64,000 nt of DNA, taken from Porpolomopsis calyptriformis (taxonomy: Eukaryota; Basidiomycota; Agaricomycetes; Agaricales; Hygrophoraceae). Each line of letters begins with the position of its first letter. The first letter of the stretch is position 1. The stretch lies in assembly GCA_951640195.1 (NCBI GenBank), contig OX621170.1, positions 1,922,001 to 1,986,000 on the forward strand, written 5' to 3'. Of the stretch, positions 11,068 to 22,893 are shown piece after piece. The notes beneath the pieces were generated by a model. That model did not search any database. It had not been told where the DNA came from and was given only the letters and a program-made list of their open reading frames with translations. The position numbers and the translations under genes are program-made.

Positions 11068-13060
11068 ATGGTGGGAGTATCGACTACCCATTCAACCAGC
11101 ACCAATGCCCTATCTGGCACCACGAACCCGAAACACTGGACAATCACCGCAGCCATAGAGATATCAAAGTTCACTCCATTTTATAATAAACTAGGAATCA
11201 AGCTCTCAGATGACAACTACGTCCCCTGGTCCCATGTTGCTGAAACCGCCCTAGAATCCATAGGCGTCTTCGAATACTGTAATGGATCCCTACCGACCCC
11301 TACTGACCCTGGTGAATTAACATACTGGAAACAAGTGGATGCGCTCATCCAAGCTGTCCTCCTCACTAACATGGAAGGTGATATCATATCGCAACTCGAC
11401 CCCAATATTTCCACACACGAAATCTGGACCGAACTCAGATGACTATTTTCTGGTCAAACAATGACCAACTACACCCTAACAATATCCAGCCTCATCAACA
11501 TGAGGCTTAGCAGCTCAGACGACGACATACTCGAACACATCAAAAAGATGAAGAGATACCACTGTGACCTCATGCTTATGAACTGCGATATCAACAACGC
11601 AGTCTTTGCGTGCTTCCTGTGGCTATCAATGCCCCAGGAATGGAACTACATGTTTGCCAGACTTGTCAACCCATACACATCCAAGGATGTTGAAATGCGG
11701 ATCAAGAGTGAACATGGCAGCCAAGCTGTCTAATCTGCAAACCACACTGCACTATGCACAGGCAATGCCTACTGCCCGAACTAGAACTCCCAACCCCACA
11801 CCCCAAATTACCAACCCTGAACCCAAAATTACCAGTCCCACACCCAGAACCAAGACCACGCCATGCAATGCTATAACTGCGATGCCCCCAGGCATTTATC
11901 CAGGGATTGTACCAAACCCTGCCGCAACCGCCAGAACCAGTTTACACCCTGGCAACCCCAGAGAAACAACCAGTGCAGTTGTGCACATGTAGCTGAAGAT
12001 GACGAACAGGACTTCACTGATACCTCGTTCATGGCCACATCAAAACCTGCATCCACATTTGCATGGATCAGAGACTCTGGTGCCACCAAACACATAAGCT
12101 GCAATAGAGATGCTTTTGCTACATTTAGAGAGCACAACTCTACCATTGGAGGAATCCAATTGAATGCCTCCCCACTCAAAGTACTCAGTCTTGGAGATAT
12201 CCATCTATGCTGCCACATCCCCAACTAGAGCCTACGATATGTGACCCTCTGCAATGTGGCTTACTGCCCTGATGCCGCTGAAAATTTAATATCTGAAAGC
12301 CGCATGGATCGCACTAGAATGTGAATCACTATTAGTGATAGAAGATGTACTATAACCAATTGGAACAGCATCACTATCATGACTGGCACCATATGAAATG
12401 GACTATACATGATCAACTGCACACCCGATCCTAATCATCTATCCTCCCTCAATGTCGCATTCCATACCTCCCAACAAATCAGAATTGACATCTGGCACTA
12501 ATGCCTCGCCCACCTCAATGAACAGAGCATCCGATATATGCTCAAAAATGACATAGTCATTGGCCTCAATATCAAACAACATGAGGCACTCGGCCCCTGC
12601 AACGGATGCGCAGAAGGGAAACAGTCCAAGACCCCATTCCCCACTAGAGGATCCCAAGCGAAAACAATCGCCAACCGAATCCATATAGACCTTCAAGGTC
12701 CATTCCCCACCTCCATAGAAGGATATGTGTATGTACTCAGTATCGTCGACTGCCATTCCTGCCATGGATGGAAATTCTTCCTTAAACTCAAAGCCAAGCA
12801 AGTGATGAAATTGAACATTTCATCACACAGATCAAAACCCAAATGGAACGCAAAGTCAAGATGATCCGCATGGATGGCAGAGGGGAATTCATCAATGAGA
12901 AACTCAAAAACCTCTTCCGCAAGAAAGGCATCACCATAGAAACATCTGTCCCATACATGAAAGAACAAAATGGCATTGCAGAAAGATTCAACTGCACCAC
13001 TGGCAAACATGCCCTCACAATGATCAAGGATGCCAAACTCAGCAACGGTTTCTGGCCCAA
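11068..13060 (+). pseudogene. Copia gag, protease and first half of integrase
   Basis: Gag starts at the ATG at 11068. A CCHC knuckle (CYNCDAPRHLSRDC) lies near 11866-11910. Protease motif DSGATKHIS lies near 12070. The integrase zinc region (WH-stop-CLAHLN near 12492, NGCAEGKQ near 12600) and core (HIDLQGPFPT near 12685, DGRGEF near 12870, NGIAERFN near 12970) follow. Gag has a TGA at 11440-11442 where Arg fits, and frameshifts occur near 11740 and 12830. It is cut at 13060 by gypsy N. Confidence 0.88.
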
Positions 13061-13668
13061 TGATACAACCCCTCCATCCCCTGAGCACCGTATATTCAAC
13101 TATACGAATACTAGATGCCTACCAAGTCCTTCGAACACAAACTCAAACCCTTTGAATGCTCCTGATAGCTCCCGAACATCCTGAACGACTTTGAGAATCA
13201 TCGAACGCTCCGAACACAATCGAAGCTTTCCAAACACGAATGAATGTTTGTATATCAAAGGGAAGACACTATTCAAAGGCATCTGTTCTCTTCTATTTCT
13301 CCCTTTTCATTCAATTCCTTCATTCCCATTCACTACTTTCCCCTTAGATCATTAGAGAGGCTCCCCTTTTATCATATACACTCAAAGGGATCCTTGTACT
13401 AGAAGATATATATACTGTATGTTGTAGCTAGTGATCCAACAAGTTAGATATTCGCTTCTCTCTCGCTCTTGAGTCTAGATCCTCTTTAGATCTTCTAAGA
13501 CTTCCTCTTTAGACTTCCCAATCCTTCCAATTCCCCGATCGATCACGTTCGCGAATGATCGAAGACTCCCTTTCCATGATTATTGATCATAGGCTGTGTC
13601 GAGACTCTTTATAGTCGTCCTCGCACCTTGTTCTGTGTTCGGTTCTCATACACGAAGCAGACGTATCA
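13061..13668 (+). repeat. Gypsy N 5' LTR
   Basis: 608 bp, TGATAC...GTATCA. It contains a TATATATAC near 13412, a plausible TATA region, and is very similar to 21918-22889 outside the solo LTR there. Confidence 0.9.
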
Positions 13669-13671
13669 TTT

Positions 13672-13684
13672 TGGAGCCCACCGC
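13672..13684 (+). promoter_or_regulatory. Gypsy N primer binding site candidate
   Basis: TGGAGCCCACCGC begins 3 bp after the 5' LTR. A TGG start is expected for pairing with the CCA end of a tRNA. The tRNA was not identified. Confidence 0.55.
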
Positions 13685-13918
13685 AAGGGCCCACTATTAA
13701 AATCTTAAAAGATTCCTTCGACTCAGTCCTTCGAACCACCGTTCCCGACGCACAATTGAGTCACTCAAAGTACTACCCTATGAGATAGATTCACTCGGAA
13801 CACCGATCCGACCCAACTAACACTTCCCAGCTCTCAAATAAATCGAAATTCAACTTCGATCAACAAAAACGACTCGCCCGACGAACCATCCTCTACTATA
13901 AAACTTTCATCTTTATCC

Positions 13919-14308
13919 TGTTATAAACTGGATATTGTCGAGATGGTTTTACTTCGAAGAGCTCTGTCCCAAGACGTTGATAAGATCTCAAGTCCTAGTT
14001 ATTGGGTTGTCTAACGAGGAATCAGACTTAAAGTCTGAGTACGACTAACTAGGGGTTTATATACTGACTACGCTACTGCGGATGAGTCAGTGTAAACACG
14101 AGGAATACATGCAACGAGTAGAGATAAGCATGATAAAGGACTCGGAGCATGTGAAAGGATGAAACATGATCGTCGGAAATGAAATGTGTCTTATCTAGGA
14201 TATATGAAAAGATACGAGACTATGGGGAATCCCAAGCAAAGATAAGATCTATCCGACTAAGCAACAATGACTAACATAGAGAGGAAATGAAAATTTACAT
14301 CCGTGACA
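13919..14308 (-). mobile_element. 390-bp solo LTR in the leader of gypsy N
   Basis: TGTTATAAAC...CCGTGACA on plus, so TGTCACGG...ATAACA on minus. It is flanked by perfect 5-bp duplications TATCC (13914-13918 and 14309-14313). It is related to the gypsy C LTR at 5145-5551. Confidence 0.88.
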
Positions 14309-14331
14309 TATCCTCGATTTCTACGACGACC

Positions 14332-15845
14332 ATGACGACTCCACCAACTCTAGTTATGCCCGCTCGCGGTCACTCGACCGCCCCGAAGTTCAACCCTGAA
14401 CAACCTCGTGAACTTCGAAGATACTTCCAAGACCTTAGAGGTCTTTTCGCTAATTGTAGCATCACCGACGACGATGCTAAAAAGATCTATGCCTGCAAGT
14501 ACGTCGACATTGATACCTCCGAACTCTGGGAATATCAAACAGAGTTCCAAGCCAGACACACGTTCGACGAATTTGTCACCGCCATCTATAAGCTATACCC
14601 AGGATCAGAAGACAATCGAAAGTGGTCCATCGCCAACATGGACAAGATAGTTGGAGAACAGCTTCGACTAGGGATCATGAACACGAATGAACTCGGAGCG
14701 TATTTCCGATCGTTCCTTGCGATTACTAAATTCCTGTGATCGAAAAACAGAATCTCCGAAGTGGAACAAAGTCGCGCCTTCATCCGAGGATTCCAACCCG
14801 AACTCTGGACTAGAATCATCCGACGACTGGAAATCAAGTTCCCCGACCACTTCCCTGATGATCCTTACAGGGTAAACGATATCAACGAGGCAGCTCATTT
14901 CATTCTCTATGGAATGTCTCCGAACACCTTTCTACCATGCGAAACGACGACTTCGACGATGACTACTACCCCTGCCACTAAACAAGAAGACCTCAGTGTC
15001 TTCATGGAGAAACTAATGACTACGCTGGTCAAAACCCTTGACAATAGAGGTCCCCTGAAACGAAACCCGCCCCCTCGATCGCCACAAACATCCAAACGAC
15101 GACCCAACGCTCCCGACCCATTCAAGCCGAAGACTTGCATCTTCTGTGGAAGTCCCGATCACTTCATCGGAAGCTGCCCGACCTGCCGCGAATATATTCA
15201 AAACGGTTGATGCAAGAAAAACTTCGAAGGAAGGATCGTACTCCCGAACAACAGGTTCGTCCCCCAGCAAATGCCGGGAAAAACCCTGAAAGAACGAATG
15301 GACAAATGGTATAAGCAAAACCCAACTCCGACTGCTAGAATGATGTATGGAATTTCAGCAGGTATCCAATGCAATCCAGCAACCGAAACGTACCAACTGA
15401 CCGCCAACGAACGAATTGCCGCTCTCGAAAAAGAGATCTTCGCGTTAAGGAGCAAGAAGACCTTTGATGGAGTAGAGATCATTCGGCCTCGACGACAAGA
15501 TCCAGACAAAGAGAAAGCAACCGACAAACCATTGAGTGCTCCGATCGCGACCACCCCAACTCAACCGACAACGACGGAACATCCGTTCATGAAAGCGAAA
15601 GAGTCCAACTACGTACCACCCCATGTCCGAAACTTTGGCTCTCTGATGGTGAAGAGAGACAGAGACCCCTTGTACCACACTCAAGCGCTGATCCAAGATG
15701 CCAAGATCGCCTCCAATGTCTATACTCATTCAATGAAAACCCCTTGCGTCACGCTTTCCCCCAAAGAGTTGCTATCCCTCTCACCTGAAGTCCGATCGAA
15801 GGTTCAAGAGGCAGTAATGCCTAAACGAACTCAGCCTCCTAGTTG
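14332..15845 (+). pseudogene. Gypsy N gag
   Basis: Starts at the ATG at 14332 (MTTPPTLVMPARG), downstream of the solo LTR. It has a capsid-like region (RYFQDLRGLF; GAYFRSFLAITKFL) and a CCHC knuckle CIFCGSPDHFIGSC near 15138-15180. In-frame TGA codons near 14737, 15208 and 15843 fall where Arg is expected, and the frame is otherwise continuous. This gag/pol type is widespread in agaricomycete genomes. The element is non-coding now. Confidence 0.8.
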
Positions 15846-18800
15846 ACTGATCGCGGTCAAAACTGTTGAAGTAGAAACAATTCTGAACAACGCCCTGCCT
15901 TATTGCGATGACGATGATTGTTCCATCACCATTCCCGACCCCTACAAATCATATCTAAACACCCTCTCATCCGACGAAACCCCTCACACCATTACTGTCG
16001 CAAAAGAATCGCACGCTCTCCGATCGATCGTCATGTTGATCGATCATAAAGAAATGATCGAATGTATCGTCAATCCCGGATCTCAAATTATTGCTATGTC
16101 CGAAGCCATTTATCACGACCTAGGACTCATCTACGATCTGACTATTCAACTCAATATGCAATCGGCCAACGGCGAAATAGACTAGTTGTTAGGTCTCGCA
16201 AGGAATGTCCCCTGTCAGATCGGTGACATAACCCTCTACCTTCAAATCCACATCATTCGCGCTCCTGCCTACGATATCTTGCTTGGAAGACCGTTCGACA
16301 TGTTAGCTCAAAGTCTCGTCAAGAATTTCACTGACGAAAACCAGATGATCACTATTTGCGATCCAAATAGCGGAAGGACCGTCACGATTCCGATGGTTCC
16401 ACAAGGACTACCGAAGCATCGTTCGGATTTTTGCTCATCAAGGATTTGATTCCTGATCAAGGAGAGATCGCGATAATTCTAGATTACGACCACGCTACGT
16501 CTATGCTATCTATCAATTCCTGTGTGCCTCTATGCGCATCAAATAAAGTTTCAACAGTTTCCCACACTTATTTATCTGCTTGTGACCTCCCCGACCTTAT
16601 CTCTAAATCTCGATCAACTAGCGATTAACCGTCTTGATCAATCGATGGAAATTGCAACCTTCCTCGCATCGAAAAAGAAATATAAACCCGTCTCGAAGAA
16701 AGTTCGCTCCATAGTAGCTGAACTCCCTAACAAGTTCCGAATCATTCAGAAAATCCTTGGGGATCCACTCACGGACATGCCAACACTCGACCCGAACCCC
16801 CCGATGTTTACTCCGACCGAACGATATACGACCGAACGAATGGAGCTTTTTGATAAAGCTCATCCTGGAGATTTCCTTTGGCCTCAGGAAAGGGCTCTCC
16901 TTCACAATTTCATGAGAAAACAAGATCTCGCCTTCGCCTGGAATGACTCCGAATGAGGATGTTTCAGATCCGACTTTTTCCCTCCCATCGATCTTCCAGT
17001 CATACCACATACGCCCTGGGTACAAAAGAATATTCCGATTCCCCCAGGGATCTACCATGAAGTCTGCAAAGTTATCCAGCGAAAAATCAATGCTGGTGTC
17101 TATGAACCCTTGAACTCCTCCTACCGATCGCGATGGTTCACCGTTCTAAAGAAAGGGGGAAAAGAACTTAGAATCGTTCACAGTCTTGAACCACTCAATC
17201 AAGTCACGATTCAACATTCGGGAGTAACGCCAATCCCTGAACACTTGGCCGAACAGTTCGGTGGACGATCCTGCGGTGCTATGTTCGATCTTTACGTCGG
17301 ATATGATGAACGAGTAATCGCGCCTTCATCTCGCGATCTAACTACATTCCAAACACCCTATGGGGCTCATCGACTAGTTACCCTACCCATGGGGTGGACC
17401 AACTCTGTGCCCGTTTTTCACAATGACGTCACCTATATTCTCCAACCGGAGATTCCTGAGTTTACGATCCCCTATATCGATGATATCCCTGTAAAGGGTC
17501 CCGCGACTCGATACGTACTCCCCGATGGATCCTATGAAACGATTCCCGAAAACAACAGAATTCAACGATTTGTATGGGAACACTTCGGGAATCTCAATCG
17601 AATAGTTCAGCGAATGAAATACTGCGGTGGAACCATGTCAGGCTATAAATCGTTCTTGTGCGCAGAAGAAACCACCGTTCTTGGACACCGATGTACACAC
17701 TTAGGACAACTACCGGATGAATCGCGTGTCTCAGTGATCCGAAATTGGGGTCCCTGTAAAGACCTCTCCGAAGTTCGAGCCTTCCTTGGCACTATCGGCG
17801 TCATTCGGATATTCATTCGCAACTTCGCGCATCGAGCAAACCACCTAGTCAAGCTCACTAGGAAGGATATGCCCTTCGAATTCGGTCCCAATCAGCTCAC
17901 CACTCAAGAAGACTTAAAGCAAGCCCTTCTAGAATCGCCCACTCTATGAGTTCTCAATTATACTTCTGACGCTCCCATCATACTCGCCGTCGACACCTCA
18001 TATATTGTGGTTGGCTTTCATCTCTGCCAATGCAATCCTGACGACCCGAAGAAAAGGTACTATAATCGTTTCGGTTCGATCACGTTGAACGATCGAGAAA
18101 GACAGTTCTCTCAGCTGAAACTCGAAATCTACGGTCTCTATCGAGCTTTGCGATTGCTCTGACTCTACCTCATCGGTGTTCGAAACCTCATTATAGAAGT
18201 TGACGCTCGCTATATCAAGGGAATGCTAGCGAACCTGGACATCGCGCCTCAAGCCAGTATTAACAGATGGATCATAGCGATTCTCACATTCCATTTTACT
18301 TTGGTACACATCGCCGGTTTGAACCATGGTCCCGACGGTCTCTCTCGACGCCCCCGACAGCCCGATGACCAAGACAACGAAGAACTGATCGATAAAGACT
18401 TCGATGACTGGATCGATTGCGTTCACGGATTAATGCACCAAATCAATGATTTGCCCATGCCCCGAATGAAAACCCTCCGATTGCCCACCTCAGTTTACTC
18501 GCAGAGTAAACATTTCAGTGAGGAGGAGGAGGACCCTATCCACCAACATACCGATTCATACAACATCATTCCGCGATCGGAAGCAGCTCAGCAAGACGAT
18601 CGACGACTTCTCCTCATTCGAAAATGGCTCTCAGATCTCAAACGACTGCACAACATGTCCGACAGCGACTACGCAAGTTTCATACGATACTGCAAAGAGT
18701 TCTTTATCGACAACAACCGACTATGGCGAAAAGATAGACAAGGAGCTCATAAATTAGTCATCGATCCAGATTGCCGATTAGCGATCATGACAGAACTTCA

Positions 18801-19947
18801 CGATCGAACAGGCCACAAGGCTATCTTCGCTACCCAATCAATTGTCTCCAAATGCTTCTGGTGGCCCCATATGGCCCCCGACATCGTCTGGTTCGTTCGG
18901 ACATGTCATACCTGTCAGGTTCGCCAAACCACGCAAGCCCTCGTTCCTCCGACTGTCTCCACGCCAGCTCCCCTATTCGCAAAAATCTACGTCGATACCA
19001 TGCACATGCCCTGATCCGGTCCATTTCGATATATAGTCCAAGGGCGATGCTCTCTCACCCACTATCCCGAATTTTGAATGCTTCGTTCGGAAACAGCGAA
19101 ATCGATTGGAGAATGGATCTTCAAGGATATAATCTGTTGCTGGGGCTCTCTTCGAGAAATCGTCACGGATAACGGAACGGCCTTCTTAGGAGCCGTAGAT
19201 CACCTCGCCAAGCGCTATCGAATCAACCACATTCACATCAGCGGATACAACTCTCGCGCGAACGGAATAGTCGAACGATCTCACTTCGACGTATGACAAT
19301 CGCTATTCAAAGCTGTCGATGGCGATCAAAAGCAATAGTTGATTGGAGCCTACTCCGTATTCTGGGCTAAGCGCATCACTACCCGAAAGCAACTGGGATG
19401 CTCACCCTACTTCGCCGTCACAGGGTCTCAGCCATTGCTTCCTCTAGATATTTCCAAAGCGACGTATCTCCTTCCCGCTCCAGATTCGGTGCTCTCGACG
19501 ACTGATCTAATATCGCAACGCGTGATCGCCCTACAAAAACGAGATGCTGATTTAGAGCAACTTCGATCGAAGGTTCTCGCTGCTCGCCTATGATCCACCG
19601 TTCGATTCGAGAAGAAACACGAGAAGACCATTCACGACTACGACTTCAAGACTGGCAATCTCGTACTCATTCGGAACATGAAAATTGAGAAGTCTCTCAA
19701 TCGGAAAATGCGTCCTCGATACCTAGGACCCCTAGTCATGATATCTTGAAACCTAGGGAAAGCTTATATCGTTGCAGAGCTCGACGGATCCGTCTTACAT
19801 CACCCAATCACTGCGTTTGGAGTCATCCCATACTTCGCTCGAAGATCGATCGCAATTCCCGAACGATTCCTCAATATATCGACTTCACGACTTAGAGACA
19901 TGGAACGTTCGCTAGCTAGCGAAACACTCGCGATCGAGGACTTGTAA
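15846..19947 (+). pseudogene. Gypsy N pol (protease, RT, RNase H, integrase)
   Basis: Protease motif NPGSQI near 16072 has Asn in place of the catalytic Asp (GAT to AAT at a CpG). RT: LRIVHSLEPLN near 17175, YIDD near 17476. RNase H: ILAVDTS near 17985, DARYIKG near 18205. The candidate central polypurine tract is at 18509. Integrase HHCC (GHKAIF..., CHTC near 18810-18915), core VTDNGTAFLG near 19165, VERSHFDV near 19270. Stops near 16956, 17947, 18162, 19014, 19077, 19296, 19592 and 19748 are TGA at Arg positions. Those near 16183 and 19338 are TAG at Gln and Trp positions. A disturbed stretch at 16450-16520 is probably frameshifted. Pol stop is TAA at 19945. Confidence 0.88.
18509..18528 (+). 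promoter_or_regulatory. Candidate central polypurine tract in gypsy N pol
   Basis: The 20 bases aacatttcagtgaggaggag are identical to 21897-21916, the sequence that forms the 3' polypurine tract just before the 3' LTR. This copy sits between RNase H and integrase, at about 56 percent of the element length without later insertions. Confidence 0.55.
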
Positions 19948-20079
19948 CCTGCCGTAATGCATTGCTACGCACTTCTTTTTTATTTCAAGTCTTTCTTTCA
20001 TTTTTTTAGAATCAAAAATACAATTTTTTAAAGGAGAAGACTAGAGGCTACAACAATTATACAAAACAAAAGTAAAAAT

Positions 20080-21749
20080 CTATAACTGGTCCAAGACCAT
20101 CTCCTCTTCCCTCTCTTCTAAACCCCTCAATATCTCTTCGAGAATGACGATTCGCGCCTTTACGCGCGCTTTCTCCTCCGCGATCGCCGCCAATACCTCT
20201 CGCGACTTGTCTTCATTGACAGCCGCTGCCTTCGCCTTTCCTTTCCGACCTGCAATCGGTCGCGTCGTTTCCTTCGAGCCTTCGCCCACCATTTCCTCTT
20301 CGAAAGGCGGCGACTTGTCAATATAGACAACTGGACCTGAAAAGAATTAGTTAGAAAGAATAAAACCAACGATAGAAAAAGAAACACTTACGAGATACAG
20401 CCCTCGCCGATTTCCGAACCCCCTTCTTCGATTCCTCTGCCGTCGCCGACTTGTTCGCGCCCTTCAACTCCCCCTTGGGCCGCGGCTTGAATTTCTTCCC
20501 CAATCGCGTTTCCCCCTTCCAATAGCACCCACGCTTATCCGTTACGCACTTGGCGCATAACGGATCGGCAGGGTCAATTTCGCATTCCGCGCTGACCTTT
20601 TCGCAGAAATCACACTACGAAATAAAAAGAGTCCATTAGTTAAAACAAAAATAAGAGAAAAGAGGAAAACTCACTTTGCTCTCGACCGGGTGCAAAGACT
20701 CCTCCATCGCCTTTCTCTTGTGGTACTCCCACGTCGTGATCGCAGGGAGCGACCATCCCTTCGCCACCATCCTCTCCCGATGCGCCGCCTTCGACCGCTC
20801 GACCAGTTCTTCAGCAGTCAGCGATTGCGCTGCTGCCGCCGATTCGTTTTCGCCATCCAGGGGCTAGTGCCCATCCTCTGTCATCTCCGTCGTCGCCCCC
20901 GTCATGTCTGGCGTGTCAGCCGGCACCTCCGCCGCCTTCATCCCACCTTCGCCCGCCGCCTTTTCCGTTTCTCGACGGAATTCCTCCTCGTCGATTTTGC
21001 TGTCCATAAGCGATTGGAGGAGCCTCTCGTAGGTCTCCTCCACCTGCTTCCGGTCCTCTGCGTCCTGCGCTTCCCGTTCCTCTCATTCCCTTTTTTCTTG
21101 CTCCTCTTGTTCCGACCTCTCGACCCACTCCCGCTCCTCTCGCTTCTCTCGTTCCTCGCATTCCACCTGCTCTCGTTCTTCATGCACTTCTCGCTCCCGC
21201 TTCTCTCGTACATCTCGCTCCGCCCTCTCGACCCACTTGCGCTCCTCTCGTTCCTCTCGTTCCTCACGCTCTCGCTCCTCTCGCTCCTCGCGCTCGACCC
21301 TCTCTCGTTCCTCCCACACAGACGCCTCCGCCCTCTCCCTTGCCTCGCATTCCTCTTCTGCCCTTCGCTCTCACTCTTCCCTCTCCGCCTCCGCTTTCTC
21401 CTTGACCTCCCGATGCACAACCTCTGCCAGCCTTGGCATCAGCAACTCCCCCACCCACTCTAACCATTCCCGCTCTTCAAAAACGTCGAAGGTCTCGCGG
21501 GCCTCTTTTTGCCACACAACGACCTCGTCATCCGTCGATGTTTGTTTCAGGGCCTTTACAACCCGATTATATGCGATCTAAAGATGGATTAGTGATGAAA
21601 AACGATTAAAAAAACATGAGACTTACCAGTAGCTTGCAGAATTGCTGCCCCCAGATCTTGTAATCTTCGGGTTCGGCAACCCCATCTGGAAGCGACTTCA
21701 TCTGGTCGCTTATCTTCTCTTTCGCGATGGAAATGATATTCTTCGTCAT
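20080..21749 (-). pseudogene. Antisense spliced gene of gypsy N: coiled-coil protein with Cys-rich zinc motif
   Basis: A minus-strand gene lies tail-to-tail with pol, between pol and 3' LTR. Exons by splice motif and phase: 21749-21627, 21577-20675, 20614-20393, 20336-20080. Introns are 49-60 nt with GT(A/G)AGT donors and TAG/CAG acceptors. Protein start is MTKNIISIAKEKI. A long Arg/Glu repeat follows (EEREEREREE, 21083-21319), then a Cys cluster CDFC...C...CAKC...C in exon 3 (20614-20520), then a C-terminal EEKARVKARIVILEEIL coiled coil. Two in-frame TGA codons fit Arg (near 21371 and 21088) and one TAG lies near 20863. Function unknown. Similar antisense genes with Cys clusters occur in agaricomycete genomes as far as I recall. 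Confidence 0.75.
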
Positions 21750-21822
21750 TTTTTAATGGCTTGATGCGGTTTTCTTGACGACGTGGTACGCGGTTGGGTA
21801 GATGGTCGTGTCTGAAGATGAA

Positions 21823-21882
21823 TGTGACACAGGTGTCACACTTATAAATGCGCCTCGGCAACTACCGGCAAATCACGTGATT
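21823..21882 (-). promoter_or_regulatory. Putative promoter of the antisense gene
   Basis: Upstream of the ATG at 21749: palindrome TGTGACACAGGTGTCACA (21823-21840), TATA-like TTTATAAG on minus (21841-21848), and 12-bp palindrome AATCACGTGATT with a CACGTG core (21871-21882). CACGTG is a bHLH-type site. Spacing TATA to ATG is about 90 bp. Confidence 0.55.
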
Positions 21883-21907
21883 GACTGAGGACAGTCAACA
21901 TTTCAGT

Positions 21908-21917
21908 GAGGAGGAGA
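21908..21917 (+). promoter_or_regulatory. Gypsy N 3' polypurine tract
   Basis: GAGGAGGAGA-type purine run directly abutting the TGATAC start of the 3' LTR. Confidence 0.7.
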
Positions 21918-22889
21918 TGATACGACCCCTCCGTCCCCTGAGCACCGTATATTCAACTATACGAATACTAGACGCCTACCAAGTCCTTCGAACACAAACT
22001 CAAACCCTTCGAACACTCCCGATAGCTCCCGAACATCTGTTAGACAGCAGTCTAGGGTTGATCGCAAGGTTTTACTTCAGGCTCTGGGTGTAGGGTTTTA
22101 AAGGGTTGGAAGACTACTGATTGGGGTGTTAACGAAAGAAACAGACTTATCCTAAGTCTATCTACTGCTAGCTTTATATACTAGCTAAGTATGAGTCATA
22201 TTGACTACGTGTGAGTCGTAACGACTATGGATGAGTCATGTAGATAAGGAGAGTGATGGTTGACTAAATATAGATATGGCTTAGTCACCTTGTATTACTA
22301 AGCGGAGCTTGGGTGGCTAAGCAGCTATTGGTGTAAACTGTCTGATGTAAATGGGAATAGATGAGCAAAGGAAAAGGAAAAAATATATCTCTGACAACGT
22401 CCCAAACGACTTCGAGAATCATCGAACGCTCTGAACGCGATTGAAGCTTTCTGAACGCGAATGAATGTTTGTATATCAAAGGGAAGACACTATTCAAAGG
22501 CATCTGTTCTCTTCTATTTCTCCCTTTTCATTCGATTCCTTCATTCCCATTCACTACTTTCCCCTTAGATCATTAGAGAGGCTCCCCTTTTATCATATAC
22601 ACTCAAAGGGATCCTTGTACTAGAAGATATATATACTGTATGTTGTAGCTAGTGATCCAACAAGTTAGATATTCGCTTCTCTCTCGCTCTCGAGTCTAGA
22701 TACTCTTTAGATCTTCTAAGACTTCCTCTTTAGACTTCCCAATCCTTCTGATTCCCCGATTGATCACATTCACGAATGATCGAAGACTCCCTTTCCACGA
22801 TTATCGATCATAGGCTGTGTCGAGACTCATTATAGTCGTCCTCGCACCTTGTTCTGTGTTCGGTTCTCATACACGAAGTAGACGTATCA
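21918..22889 (+). repeat. Gypsy N 3' LTR, interrupted by a solo LTR
   Basis: Starts TGATACGACC and ends GTATCA at 22889. Without 22038-22401 it is 608 bp, the same as the 5' LTR. Several positions keep CG where the 5' LTR has TG or CA, and vice versa. Confidence 0.9.
22038..22396 (-). mobile_element. 359-bp solo LTR inside the gypsy N 3' LTR
   Basis: TGTTAGAC...CTCTGACA on plus (minus orientation TGTCAGAG...TAACA). Flanks are ACATC (22033-22037) and ACGTC (22397-22401), a 5-bp target duplication differing at one CpG. It contains repeated TATGAGTCAT/TATGGATGAGTCA words, as in the 390-bp solo LTR. Confidence 0.85.
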
Positions 22890-22893
22890 CTGA

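Larger units (their letters stand above)
13061..22889 (+). mobile_element. Ty3/gypsy N, full element nested in copia
   Basis: Two LTRs (13061-13668 and 21918-22889) each measure 608 bp once a 364-bp insertion is removed from the right one. Terminal repeats are TGATAC/GTATCA. Flanks are CCAA and CTGA, each one transition from CCGA, the sequence expected in the copia integrase frame. Inside are a primer site, gag-pol, and an antisense gene before the 3' LTR. Length without later insertions is about 9070 bp. Confidence 0.9.

Noticed and set aside
12693..13088. Minus-strand frame of 131 codons
   Set aside because: Shadow of the copia integrase, which is recognisable on plus.
20690..21463. 257-codon plus-strand frame rich in Leu/Arg/Ser
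   Set aside because: It is the reverse shadow of the Glu/Arg-repeat exon of the antisense gene. Composition follows from CTC/TCG repeats, and the minus-strand gene has coherent introns and motifs.
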